64,000 nucleotides of DNA from Paramecium tetraurelia (Eukaryota > Ciliophora > Oligohymenophorea > Peniculida > Parameciidae), in contig NW_001799089.1 in the NCBI RefSeq assembly GCF_000165425.1, forward strand, positions 124,001 to 188,000, in the 5' to 3' direction. Positions 35,274 through 48,031 of the stretch are shown piece after piece (within the stretch, counting starts at the first letter, position 1; every line of letters starts with the position of its first letter). A model generated the notes under the pieces. It was not told where the DNA came from and ran no database searches. It was given only the letters and a program-made list of their open reading frames with translations. The position numbers were made by a program, and so were the translations under genes.

Positions 35274-35755
35274 GAATGAAAATATATATGATTTAAATAT
35301 ATAAATGTATATTAAAATTATAAATACAATTAAATATGACCTTCATTGTAACATTAAATCCTTGTTCATTTTCCTTAACATACATATTTCAGATAATCAA
35401 GAACAGATCATTAAATAACCTCTAACATTTTTAAAGGCTATGATGGATTGCAATTTGTACATTGTGAACCCATCAACATTTTTGCTATTTTTATGTTATT
35501 GATTAAATATTTGCTTAACTCTTTCTACAAAAGTTCTTATTTATAAACCAAGTAGTTTCAATATAAATTTGAAATAATTTTTTATTTACATTTTAGAGAA
35601 TCTGATTTGCATAAATTAATTTTGAAGAGTTTAGAAAAACAATAAGGAATTCATTTTTACTTTGTTTTATGTTAACTTATTATATTTCTCTTTTCTCCAA
35701 TAGACTAATCGTTATTTAAATAATAATTATTATTAATACATTAATTTTATAAAAC
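35274..35755. other. Intergenic stretch
   Basis: About 480 bases, AT-rich, no gene-like frame, RNA gene or repeat seen. Confidence 0.5.
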
Positions 35756-36685
35756 ATGGAAGAAAGGCAATCTTCTGTAAAAGGATTAAGAGATTATTTT
35801 TAAGGGATTGCTGAAAATCTAAAATAGTAGAATGATAATTATTTGACAATCAAATAGAACAGTACGAGTGTCCCTCCATAAAGAAATAGTATAAATAGAG
35901 ATTCAATTAAGATGAATGTTCAAAAGATGGAAACCTTTAAAGGAAACAAAGGAGATGATGAAAGTTAGTTAAAGTTAATATATTAATTGAAAGAGAAGAT
36001 CAAATATTATGAGGAAAGACAAGATAATAATGAGTATTAAAAGCTCTTAGAACGTTTTAATGATTAAAAGATGCAATTGCAACTCTTATAATAGATGAAT
36101 GATCAATTAAACGAAGAAATTATAATCGCTAATAATACCATTGCAAATCTAGAACGTCAAATACAAAAATAAGAAAACTAAACCTTTAATTTAAACAATG
36201 CATAATAGAATCATTCTTCAAAAACGCACATTAAATAGAGTGACAAAGAAATTCAAGTCGATTTAATATCCCCTCTCATAGAATAGAATAAACTATTATT
36301 AGAACGTTTGCATGAAAATCCTGAACCAAAAGGCAAAGAACTAATTATAATTAATTCAAGTTAAGCTATTGAGTTAAGAAGATAAATGGAGACATTGAAA
36401 TAAGAAGTACCTATATAATGAATAAACTAGCTTTGTGAAAGGTTAAATCTATATAACAATCTTATTCAAAGCAAATAACTATCAGAAATAAAAAAGAGCA
36501 TCAAAATAGATATTAATCAATTTCATGACACTTATATTTAAATGTTTCGAAATATCAACAGACCAATCTAAAATGTTGAGCAAGTAAGTAAAATCTTAAG
36601 TCCAATATACTAAGAAGAGCTGAATGAATTCCTCGGATAGTTAAGCGACTTTTTAGATAAGTTCAGGCTAGTTTCTATATTATGA
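35756..36685 (+). CDS. Coiled-coil protein, unknown, 301 residues
   Basis: One 24-base intron near 36410-36435; in frame. The N-terminus is Ser/Asn-rich, followed by a coiled coil from about residue 75 to 140 (YYEERQDNNEYQKLLERFND, then LNEEIIIANNTIANLERQIQ). A second helical segment ends the protein (FLGQLSDFLDKFRLV). No signal peptide or membrane segment. No family recognised. It is followed by 670 bases without a clear gene. Confidence 0.6.
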
Positions 36686-37356
36686 ATTAATTATTTTAAT
36701 AAATTAAGTTTTATATATTTCCTTATATTACTTAGATCCTATGAAATTCTTCTGCATTACAAAATAAATAATCTTATTTAATAAATCTTAATCTCTAATT
36801 TTACAAATATGTAATTTAAATACTTACTGCTAAAATTAAATCTATAAAATGAATATTAGAAGATATTTATGAGCAACCTCTTTTCATTATGGATAATGAA
36901 GATTGTCAGATCAAGAAGTAATATTTAGCTATGTAATATACTTTATAAAAGCATGAGGTTAGTTCGTTTTTAACAATTTTATACCAGATCTGATAATTTT
37001 AGAAAATTTCAATATAATTATTGCTAATAAATATAATAAATCAAATAAGCTAAACGTTAACGATTAATAGGATTATACAATAATAATTCATAGAATTATA
37101 TAATTAGTTCCTTTTCTCAATAAATTGGATGACAACAAAATCTATAATTCTTATAAATGTTTATAGAATAAGAAATTGTCTTACAATTGATTAAACTTTT
37201 TATAATTATTATACATTTATAACAGAAAGTATTTTTGAATTTTTAGGATGTAAAATTTGTTTTTATAACATATTCATCTTAATTGATAAATGTGACTATC
37301 AAAGATAGTAATTGAATATTTCTATATTAAATAAATAATAATATATAATAAATTTA
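36686..37356. other. Intergenic stretch with weak coding-like fragments
   Basis: About 670 bases. A short frame from ATG 36889 (MDNEDCQIKKQYLAMQ) is open for 34 codons. A second frame around 36,990-37,185 has a protein-like stretch (LVPFLNKLDDNKIYNSYKCL). I could not splice them into one gene, so this may be a decayed short gene. Confidence 0.35.
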
Positions 37357-38351
37357 ATGTATAAAGGGAACCCCACAGAAGCCAAAAGTAGCACAGGGAA
37401 GAGAATAACAAGACCGTATAGTTAATAAAAGTATCTTATATGATAACTTAGGGAGTATATAGATATTAAGTCTTCACTTAAATAGGATTCGTATTCATGT
37501 GAAAAGACAAACCAGTCTACAATATTGAAAAGCAAAGTGTCTAGCAAATAATAAGTTAAGAATAAAATGAAACCAACATAAACGCGATTTTATTATTAAT
37601 AACCTTAGAGTTTATAAACAACCCATCGTTATAATCATTCTCCATATGTTAAGCCTCATTAATAATAACAATTATTTGAGTTGCAGAAAACCATTATGGC
37701 TGATTCTAACAGAATGGGAAATCTTGTAAATTAAATGAAGTCTCACTCTTAATAAAAAAAAATCCCATAACAGATTTAAATGCATCATAAATCATATTAA
37801 ACAAATTGCAAAGAAAAATAAACCCAAAGTTTAAATGGGAGTTTTGAATTGAAGAAAAGGATATTTACCGCAAATTAGGATGTTAATACATAAATTAATA
37901 TGATTGCAAAGTCCAATAGAGCACAATCTGTTCTTGATGAATATAAAACCACTGCAATTGAACTGTAATAAACAATGAGGATCCCAGAACCAATCTTACC
38001 TCAAAGAATAATACCCTATGATTCAGAGTAAGAATAAAAAATATCAAAAATAGAACTGAATTCGAAGGATACAGAAAGGGAGACTTTTTAACCTTCCAGT
38101 CAGAGGATGAAAGTGAAAGCGAGGATCTACTAAGAAAAGCTGGAATAGAGCATTTCTTAAAAAACCTAACAGATAAGGAAATTTTGTTATTGGAAAAATA
38201 TATTTACTTACGAAAATATGATATGATAGCTAGAAATCCTAGAACATCGAAATAGAACGACCAGTTTTTTCAGAATAACAATACTTCAAGAACTTCTTAA
38301 TAATATTAGTAATAATAATATGGCAAAATTAGTAGACAAACTAAAAAATGA
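37357..38351 (+). CDS. Unknown Gln/Ser-rich protein, 315 residues
   Basis: Introns of 21 and 26 bases; the joined length is in frame. The first 220 residues are basic, Gln/Ser/Thr-rich and probably disordered. The last 95 residues contain an acidic stretch (SEDESESEDLLRK), a helical segment (EHFLKNLTDKEILLLEKYIYL) and a Gln/Asn tail. No known domain. Its stop is 57 bases from the stop of the convergent TMP gene. Confidence 0.6.
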
Positions 38352-38408
38352 ATTATAATTATAATATTTATATAAGATTTCTTCTTATTATTATTACTTT
38401 CATATTAA

Positions 38409-39582
38409 TCAACTGGAAAGTTTAGCCGTTAGATCTTCTGACTTTTTGACAGAATCCACATGATCAAAGACTAAATTGTAGGCCTTTTAGACTACTTCAA
38501 TTTCAGATTATCTGATAGTTCATTAATAAATACCTTTAAGTTTATCTGCTTAAATAAGCTTGGTGATATTATTCTTATTATTCCTTAGTTAATTGTAAAA
38601 GTTCCTCGGTGATTGGAATATCAATTAGCAATTGTTCCTTTTGAGCCAAGACAATTTTCTAACATAAACTTATTTATTGGTGTTACCTATTGATTGAATT
38701 TGTCATTAAATTATTGATTTAGGTTTTCTAGATCGGTTGACAATCTTTTTCTGAGAGTTTCGATTTCATCCATGGATGTATCAAAATTTTTAGAAGCTAC
38801 TTCTTCAGCTGCAATGTCTTCATTCAAACTCTTGTTGGCTCCATCTCTAATTTACTCTAGTTTCTCTAATATTCTTTAGACAGTGGGAACATCAAATCTG
38901 GTAGTTAATTTTATAAGAATAGTGATGGGGTGATTTGGACCAAATTATTCATGGCATTCAGCGTGAATTTAAGTCAAAATTGTTTATCTATCTTATTCTG
39001 AGGTCTATTGATCAACTGCTCTACTCAACTTCTCAATGATTAAGGTTAATGCATTAATAACTTTATTTGCCTATTCAACTCTTCTGTTATAAGCCTTGAC
39101 ATCAGCAGCTCTGGCATTTCTGATGAATTGTTCTTATTCATTAAGAATTGCTAATTGTTTTTCATAGGTTATGATGGTTTCTCTAAGGATGATCAATTAT
39201 TCGGCTAAGGTCTAGATCAATATGTTAGCATTAGCTAGATCTGTGTTTAATCTTGAGAGATCTTCTTCTAATTCACTAATATTCAAATCAAAAACTGCCA
39301 TCTATCTTGAATGAGCAATATCATCGTCAACTTGATCTTATTTTAATGAATCCAACAATTCTTAAATAAGTTTTAAGACTTCATCTACTTATCCTCCTGT
39401 TTCTAATTTAATTTATACTAATTCCTTCAATTAATCACTATAGGGACTTTGGCTAAACTAGGGAGTTTAATGCTTGTATATACTTAATGAAATGACTTCA
39501 TCAATAATGAGGCTTATGGAGTCATGGCTGATAAACAAACTCCTATTGTCAATGCCAATATATTAAAACGGATTAAGCTCAT
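38409..39582 (-). CDS. Trichocyst matrix protein family precursor
   Basis: 365 residues using introns of 26, 28 and 22 bases; in frame. Signal peptide MSLIRFNILALTIGVCLSA, then long alpha-helical heptads rich in Leu, Glu, Asn and Ala (LEEDLSRLNTDLANANILIQ, VEQANKVINALTLIIEKL), a single short CHEQFGPNHP interruption, and a second coiled-coil block. This two-block coiled-coil layout with a signal peptide and about 350-380 residues is that of the TMP family, secreted into the trichocyst crystalline matrix. It sits 72 bases downstream of another TMP gene on the same strand. Individual TMP subfamily not assigned. Confidence 0.75.
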
Positions 39583-39654
39583 TATTTATATATAAAAAAA
39601 TAATTATTAGAGAGAGTGTAAATGATCTAGATATTATTAAATTGGATGGATATC

Positions 39655-40849
39655 TCATTCATGTTGAACCTATTTTCTGACTGCATCACTTAAAGAATAT
39701 TCAGATCTCTCATACGAATCGACTTTCTAAAATGGTTATAGAATAGCAATAAATACCCTATCATTAACATAATCATCAACTCTCTATTTGAATTAGTCTT
39801 CGGAAGTTCCAACTTAAGTAGAATAAATTCTGTAAACATCAGTAAATAAATTGAGTTCCTCTTGCAATCTTGCCTTATTTTTATTGTATTGAATTTCTTC
39901 ATTTTTTAAGTCCTATCAATATTATAAACATAGTGTACTTCAATAGCTCTTTATTATTGCTATTGTAGGGCAACTCCTTTTTCTCTGCAATTAACAGCAG
40001 CCAATCTTGCCTGCACTAATTGTTCATCTAATTTTATAAGGTTTTTTTATTCAGATGAAAGATCATAGTTGATCTGTTCATTCTCGATATCAATAGCTCC
40101 CTTGAAATCAGCCAGAGTGACTCCAGTGGCAATTTCAAGATTTTATGCGTTTTTTATTTGTTCTCTAATATACCTTTCCATATCATTAAGCATTTCGATT
40201 AGTTATCCTTTTACAGTATTAATGTTTCCTTATGAAGAAGGTGTAACCTGATTCCAGTCAATAAACATGGTGTCTGCAAATTCATGTGCTAATTCGACCA
40301 ATTCTGATATTTTGGCTTATTTGTACATTGTTAAAAACTTTTCAACGTATGCACCATATCTATTTAATTGGTTATTGTCTAAATTTTAAAGAGAGTTTCT
40401 CAAAAATATTATCAATCTTAAAGTCATATTATCATTTTTGACTCTTTCAATATAATTTGAGGAATGAGTGCATCTACTATAAATGGGACATTGTACCTAT
40501 TGGTATCTAGAGTCTGAATTCTGTTGGCATTATCAACAAGTCTCTTTTATAAATATGCAATGTATTTATTTGTTTTATCAATATCTGATTCTCTATCCGA
40601 GACAGATTTATCTCGACTTGCGCATAAAAAGTTTTATTCTTAGTAGGCCTTACCTAAATTGAATATGATATTCTCTTTGAGCTAAAATGCTTATTAGAAT
40701 CGTACATTTTTAGAAACTGTATAATCTGTATTAAGTGCTGTAAGTTCAACAGCTGATGCTCCTTTTAAGTCAGCCAATAATTTCTCGACTGTGTCAACTT
40801 CATTTTGGCACAGTACACCAACAACTAGCAATAACAAGAGGGTCTTCAT
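39655..40849 (-). CDS. Trichocyst matrix protein family precursor
   Basis: Roughly 370 residues; exact introns not all resolved. Signal peptide MKTLLLLLVVGVLCQ, followed by helical heptads (ESDIDKTNKYIAYLQKRLVD, NKNKARLQEELNLFTDVYRI) and an acidic/polar tail ending KQVQHE. Same architecture as its tandem neighbour and as the genes at 9-10 kb and 43.7-44.8 kb. TMPs are proteolytically processed into small polypeptides that assemble the trichocyst core. The two genes may be an old tandem duplication, but their sequences have diverged well beyond recognition at the DNA level. Confidence 0.75.
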
Positions 40850-40880
40850 GCCGTTTTTTAATTTATTTATATTATATTAA

Positions 40881-41693
40881 ATGAATTTTAGTTAAGAATA
40901 AAATAAAGAATCAAGCATATTTACAAATCTAAACTTTGTACTCATAGATCAATAAGTAACATCATCCATAATCTTGCCTTTGGAAGGGCAGTGTGCCAAA
41001 CAGGAAAAATGCAATTATGCTCACGGAGAAACTGAATTGAGTCACATAACACAAGAATATTTGATAAAGTGCCTTTTCAATAAACAATGAAGGACAGACT
41101 AATATGACTGTGATTAATAAAATGTCAATATAGGGATAACTTTTGAATCCCTTTTGGAAAACTAAAATCTGCAATTTCTATCTGCAGGGCTAATGCAGAA
41201 ACATTACTGATTGCAATTATGCGCATTTGAAGAGGAGCTAAGAGATACTACTCGTCAAGCATATCAATCAATTTAAAACATCCTTAAATTATAAGATCCG
41301 GTTTATAGATTATAATTACTAAACTATAATGCTTAATTTCAAAAGAACTTGTTGGAACATGCCAAAACAATCTTTGATTAAATTAGGAAAATGGAGTTGA
41401 TACACAAAAACAACAACAATATTCAAGATATGCATGATGAAGCTAAATTATTGATATTTTAAAAAGAAATTGAATAGGCGACATTTAAAATAATCGAAAT
41501 AATGTCATTACCTGATTTAACCTTGGATGAATGAGCGAGAAAAACATTAAGAAATTATAAGTAAAATTAAGGAATCGTTTGAGATCCCTTAAATAAAATT
41601 TCCAATTACTTCTAAAAACCCCCAGAAGATATCGAAAAAAATGAAACAATTAAATGGAGTAAGAATAGGGATAAGGATTACCCATTCCTATGA
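40881..41693 (+). pseudogene. Broken tandem CCCH zinc-finger gene (TTP/TIS11-like)
   Basis: Two CCCH fingers are visible: one at about 40,938-41,022 (QCAKQEKCNYAH preceded by KSKLC) and one at about 41,160-41,225 (TKICNFYLQGQCRNITDCNYAH when joined). Both follow C-x7-C-x5-C-x3-H, the mRNA-binding tristetraprolin type. The frames do not join. Finger 1 needs an intron ending AAG, the fingers are in different frames, the frame slips again just after finger 2, and at 41527-41534 a tandem ATGA-ATGA duplication breaks an otherwise continuous coil (LTLDE then REKHQEIISKI). Several independent frame breaks with protein-like sequence on both sides suggest a recent pseudogene, or assembly errors. Confidence 0.5.
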
Positions 41694-41815
41694 TACCAAA
41701 AATCAAACCATTTCCTAATCACTAGTAGGTTTACTAAGATAGATGCAGAAATCAAAAATTTACATGATAAATGCAACAATTTTTATTCTTATTATATTTA
41801 ATATTGAAAATGGTT

Positions 41816-42655
<840 letters not shown>

Positions 42656-42666
42656 AAATTAATTAA

Positions 42667-43500
42667 TCAAAAGTTTTCAATGTTATGATCACTATATTTT
42701 TTATAAAGATTAGAATAATCATCAATTTATTTATTATTATATTTTAACTTTCTAATTTAAGTCTTAAGAAATTCTCTAACACTGTAATAATCCATAATCT
42801 AATTTGATTAATTTGTATCTTGAATCTAAATATCATTAAGCATTATTACAATATAGCTTTCTTTGATTGGCATACTGCTCTACAGTATTTTTAACTTTTG
42901 ATTTTCACACTTGAGTTTTTCTCTTAGATACGAATTTGTTAAATATTGATATCTCAATTTCAACTCTTTATTTTTTAATTTTTACTTTTCTAAAATTAAT
43001 TGTTATATAAAATTTTTCTTCTTCAATTCTTCCAGCTTATTATTCAAATCGAACAGTTGATTTTTAAGAGTTCCATTCTCATAATTTTCAACTACATAAT
43101 GTTGTTCTAAATTTTTGTATTTATTCTTTAATTGTTCTTACTTTTTTTGAATAATATTAAATTTAAGGAATAACATATTCTCTAATCTGCTTTAGGAATC
43201 ATAGGTTGTAGTATGACAATCTGAACTCTCGTCTATTTGTTTTATAAAGTCATCAATGGCATTTAGAAAATTACTCAATTTGTTTGTATCTTCGAATGAA
43301 AATTTCTTTCTTGTGTTTTCTCTCTTTGGTTTAGAGTTAACCAATTTGTTTTTTGGATTTCCAAATGGAGTTTCCCTATTATTGATTTCGAAATTATTAC
43401 AAGTCTACTTCAGAGATATTCTTATTCTTTTTCTTATTGTTAATTGTTTATTTTGATTAATGAAGTGAAACAGAGAATAAATTAGTGAATGTTTTATCAT
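42667..43500 (-). CDS. Coiled-coil protein, unknown, 277 residues
   Basis: Single-exon frame that I followed codon by codon. The N-terminus is basic and hydrophobic; the middle (about residues 100-200) is a coiled coil rich in Lys, Glu, Leu and Asn (LFDLNNKLEELKKKNFIQQL). The C-terminus is Tyr/Asn/Lys-rich. No domain recognised. The TGA lies 11 bases upstream of the NDUFV2 start on the same strand, a very tight head-to-tail arrangement. Between its start and the next TMP gene a 28-codon ORF (43527-43613) is probably chance. Confidence 0.6.
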
Positions 43501-43717
43501 TCTTATAATATAAATACATTGTACTTATGAAGATTTATGCATTTACAAGAGGTCAGAATTCAAAGATAGTCTTCGATTACGCTTTCCCAATTCTTGATTA
43601 TTGTAGATGATACTTTACTTGCATAATTGATACTCATGTGTAAAAATTTATAAATTAATTACTAAATAGAAGAAATTCGAACCAAAGAATTTTTACTATT
43701 AAGAATATTTAAAATTA

Positions 43718-44811
43718 ATGAAAAAACTAATAATATTCACCGTTTTTGTAGTGCTTGTTTGTGGTTAATAAGATTTAGCAGAAGCATTCACCTAACTATC
43801 CTCGAGTGATCCTGATAGAACGAAACTCAACTGGCCCAATTTATCTCAAGCCATTTCTGATTTATTGTGTGATGTTCAACATGTAAGATAAATCGAGAGT
43901 GACACAAATCAATAGAAATCAGCATTACTTTAAAAAGTAACATTTGAATACATAATCATAGTTAATTATTTTGCATGATAGAACTGGAAGCTAAATAAAA
44001 GTAGATCTGGCAAAACACAAAACAAAACTCAATGATTAATTAACTCCTTATAAAAATGAGTTGGATGAGGCTTTGAGATACAGGGCAGGAATTTTAGATC
44101 AACAAAAATAGGACTTGAAGATAAATGATGCAGATTTCACAAAAATGAAAGAATCAGCAAAATCAGAAATGGATGATGTTAGCATCGCTTTACAATCTGT
44201 GGATTCAGTATAAAAATATTAAATACATTTAGATGAGAAAAACTGTTAAGGAATTATTACAAGGAGGCTCTGGAGGAAACTCATTTGTAGAGATCAAGAC
44301 TTCTTTATAAGAATTCCATACAAAAATAACGTCATTGGCTAAATCTGATTCTCCTCTTTTGACCTTGGCAGGTTCCCTTTAGGAGCTATTGCAACTTGAT
44401 TTCAAGGACAGAAAAGTTTTGAAAGACCTTGAATAATTGTTGGATTAGTTTTGGATGAACACTATTGATTATAGGATTGAATTGATAAGCCAAGCAAATA
44501 GAAATCAATAACTCTACGAAGATAGACGACAAGCTATTTTATAAGACAAGGATACAACGATAGAGCTGTACAATTCAAAAATAGAGGAATATAATACTGT
44601 TTTTGATGAGATATAAAATATCTAGACCTACATCGAAAACAGACAGAAAGACTTAGATGATAGTGCAAATTCTCAAGACTTCTTTAAGAATATTTGGGGT
44701 TTGAATGAGGGGATTACGAGTTCAGTTGATAAATCTTTAATTAGCAAGGCTTCGGCTATTTAAGATGCATTGAAACAAATAGGAAATGGAGTTAGTTTTT
44801 AAGAGAAATGA
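43718..44811 (+). CDS. Trichocyst matrix protein family precursor
   Basis: 347 residues after two 25-base introns; in frame. Signal peptide MKKLIIFTVFVVLVCGQ, then a region with one CDV segment, long helices (YKNELDEALRYRAGILDQQ, MKESAKSEMDDVSIALQS), a Gly-rich hinge (LLQGGSGGNS) and a second coiled-coil block (LEQLLDQFWMNTIDYRIELI). This matches TMP architecture. It is the only TMP gene on the plus strand here and lies 63 bases upstream of the CCT6 gene. Confidence 0.75.
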
Positions 44812-44873
44812 CTTCTAAATACAAATCTTATGAAAATACAAAAATTAAATAAATTTCTTTTTTAAATAAAAAA

Positions 44874-46573
44874 ATGAGTAGTGTTCAATTTGTCAATTCC
44901 AAAGCTGAAGTTCTTCGTAAATATTAGGCCTTGGCAATGAATATAAATGCAGCAGCTGGCTTAATGGAAGTGATGAAATCAAATCTAGGACCAAAAGGAA
45001 CCCTAAAAATGTTAGTGGGAGGTGCTGGATAAATAAAACTTACAAAGGATGGTGCTGTTCTGTTATCAGAAATGCAAATTCAACATCCTACAGCAGCTAT
45101 GATTGCCAGAAGTGCAACTGCTTAGGATGATATAATTGGAGATGGTACAACAAGTAATGTTCTTTTGATTGGCGCATTGATGAAATAAGCAGAAAGATTA
45201 TTAGCTGAGGGAATTCATCCAAGAGTAATTACTGAAGGATTTGAATTGGCTAGAAAGGAAGCTTTATCATTTTTGGACACTTTCAAGTATTAATAAATTG
45301 ATAAGGCTGTATTAATAAATGTGGCTAGAACTTCATTAATTAGTAAATTAACTCCAGACGTTGCTAATCAGTAACTAATATGATAAAATTTTATTTAGAA
45401 TAATTGAAATCGTTGTTGATGCAGTCTAAAATAGTTCAAGTACCAGAGAAGCCAATAGATTTATTTATGGTTGAGATCATGCATATGTAACATAAGATGG
45501 GAGCAGAAACAGAATTGATTAGAGGATTAGTGTTGGATCATGGAGCAAAGACATCCAGATATGCCAAAGTTTGTAAAGAAATGTTATATCTTAAATTTGA
45601 ATGTCTCATTGGAATACGAGAAGACTGAAGTAAATTAAAAATAAATAAATAGGTTCACAGCGGATTCTTCTATAATACAGCTGAAGACAGAGAGAAATTA
45701 GCTAGATCTGAAAGAAAATTGACAGATGACAAATGTCAATAAATTATTGATTTCAAGAGAAAGGTTTGTGAGAAGAATGGCTATGGATTTGCAGTTATCA
45801 ATTAAAAAGGAATTGATCCGGTCTGTTTAGAAATGTTTGCCAAAGAAGGCATTGTCGGTATCAGAAGAGCAAAAAAGAGAAATATGGAAAGAATTGCAAA
45901 GGCCTGTGGTGGTAATTCAGTCAATGCAGTTGAAGATATGTCAGAAAGTGACCTCGGATACTGTGAAGTGGTAATCATCTTACTTTATAGTTAGTTAAGA
46001 GAGTATACCTTAGGAGAAGAGAAATATACATTTATTGAAGGAGTGTAAAATCCTACATCATGCACAATTTTAATTAGAGGACCAAATGAACATACTATTG
46101 CCTAAATCAAGGATGCTATTAGAGATGGATTAAGAGCTGTTAAAAATGCTGTTGAAGATAAGTGTGTTATTCCTGGAGCTGGTGCCTTTGAAATTGCCAC
46201 CAGTGTTCATCTTTAAAAGTTTAAGGATTCTGTTGCTGGAAAGGCTAAATTGGGAGTCTAAGCATTTGCTGAATCATTATTAGTTATTCCAAAAGCCCTT
46301 GCAGAGAATTGTGGATATGATGTTTAAGAAACACTCCTTTTGGTTACTGATGAATTCATTAAAAATAATATTCCTGTTGGTGTCAATGTTAATGAACAAG
46401 GCTTCATTGCTCCCATTGCTAATGGCATTTTCGATAATTATTGTTCTAAAAGATCATGGTTGAACATTGCTCCTACATTGGCTTAATAATTATTATTGGT
46501 TGATGAGGTAAATATTTATATTAATTTATAGATTATGAGAGCAGGAAAGTAAGCAGGTGGTGCTCAATAATGA
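44874..46573 (+). pseudogene. CCT6: CCT6 (TCP-1 zeta) chaperonin gene with two frameshifts
   Basis: Sequence nearly identical in pattern to CCT zeta, a subunit of the TRiC ring that folds actin and tubulin. The N-terminus has [12 protein letters not shown] and DDIIGDGTTSNVLL (ATPase motifs); later GLVLDHG, EYEKTEV, KEGIVGIRRAKRRN-like KEGIVGIRRAKKRN, LGVQAFAESLLVIPK and IMRAGK. Three introns fit (45371-45398, one near 45632-45656 and one near 46509-46532). Two frame changes remain without introns: within 45421-45434, and at 45547-45549 where one A too many turns HGARHPDMPK into another frame. Each looks like a one-base insertion. The gene is otherwise pristine, so either a very young pseudogene or sequence errors. 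Confidence 0.85.
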
Positions 46574-46616
46574 AAGAATGATATTGTTATGTTAAATTAT
46601 TAAAAAATTAAGTTAA

Positions 46617-47537
46617 TCAATTGCAAATTTATTTAAATGAACATTATTTTGGTTTAGGATTTTAGGAATCTAATTCTTTCTTATAGTTTTCTTCAGCTAC
46701 TGCAGGGTCTGGGTTTGTATGATAGATCCAATAGAGATGACAGAGTACGCTGTTGTCGTTTTCTTGAATTAAGTATAACAACCTTTGTTCCATTTTTACA
46801 AAACTTCTTTAACCATTATAATTTTATAATTCAGCTGTAAAAAAATTTGATTTTCTCGAGATTGCTTCAAACATTTTGCTCCAAATATCCAAATAGGACT
46901 CGAATTTTATGGCGCAGGGTAACATTTGTGTCTAAATTAAATTGCATTCCATCATCTCTCTAGTTATACCCATCAAATGAAGATATTTCACATTGTTTAT
47001 ATATTTCAGAACCTTAGATCCTGCAGAATCATATTTTATTATGTAAGATTCAAATGGAAATTGAGAAGCATATGAGTCAACGTAATTCAAATCATTACAT
47101 GAGCTTATTTAAATATTTCTCTTTTTATGATCAAGCATGAAATTTTTAATGTCTTCTTTACTTTTCTGCAAGTTCATTTTTTCTAATAAATCAAATATAA
47201 CCTCGATGCTCACACATTGCAAATTTCTTGGAAACAGTGTAAATGCCTGCTTATCCTAAAAGTAATCAGTTTGTAAAATTTTATAGCCTACTGTAAAGAT
47301 ATTTGTGCACAGTTCTCCTAAATTGGAGGTTATTTAATAGTCAGTGCTGAATATGATATCAATATCTGTTCTTAAGTATTCCCTTATGCCTAATTCCCGT
47401 GGAATGTTTATAATTATTTAAAATTCCTTTTTTATTGCATAATATTCCTTTTGTTCTTTAAACTTTTGTTTCGCTATTTTAGAACATCTCATTAAACCTA
47501 AGATTTGGGTGTCAACAATATTTTATTTGTTCTTCAT
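46617..47537 (-). CDS. Unknown protein, 306 residues
   Basis: Single-exon frame of 307 codons with a balanced, globular-type composition including Trp, Cys, Tyr and Met. No signal peptide, membrane segment or low-complexity stretch. Notable segments are QIIINIPRELGIREYLRTDI, SLGELCTN-like SNLGELCTNIF, and a C-terminal LIQENDNSVLCHLYWIYHTN. I do not recognise the family. It is convergent with the CCT6 gene, their stops 43 bases apart. Confidence 0.6.
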
Positions 47538-48031
47538 ATTATTGCACAAATGTATCTAAATTAATATATTTAGAATCAATAAACTTTTATGAATATTTAA
47601 TAACCTTTATGAGATATGTGAGATATTAAGTTTTTTATTAATGACCTATTTTGTAAATTAATTTTCATGAAAAAAGAATCATCATCTGAAATCATGTCAT
47701 TTCTCGATTCTATTTAAACCTAGAAAAATGATATATTTTTTATAATTTCATTATCATTTATTATTGGTTGATATATAATGTCCATAAAATGAACACCAAC
47801 TTTAATATTTCAATCAAAAAAAACTTAAAACAATACTGTTTTTTAGTATGAGAAATTGAATACAAATCAACATCTATATTAATTTATAATTTATCCAACT
47901 TTAACCATATTCTAAACAATAATTGAATAGTGTTATTTGTAATAATTTATTATTTATTAATATAATTTAATATTAATATATTTTGTAATAATAATTAATT
48001 TTATAAGACATGTTTAATCATCGAAATAATT
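47538..48031. other. Intergenic stretch
   Basis: About 490 bases, AT-rich. A 34-codon ORF at 47667-47771 (MKKESSSEIMSFLDSIQ) is open but too short to support. Nothing else seen. Confidence 0.5.
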
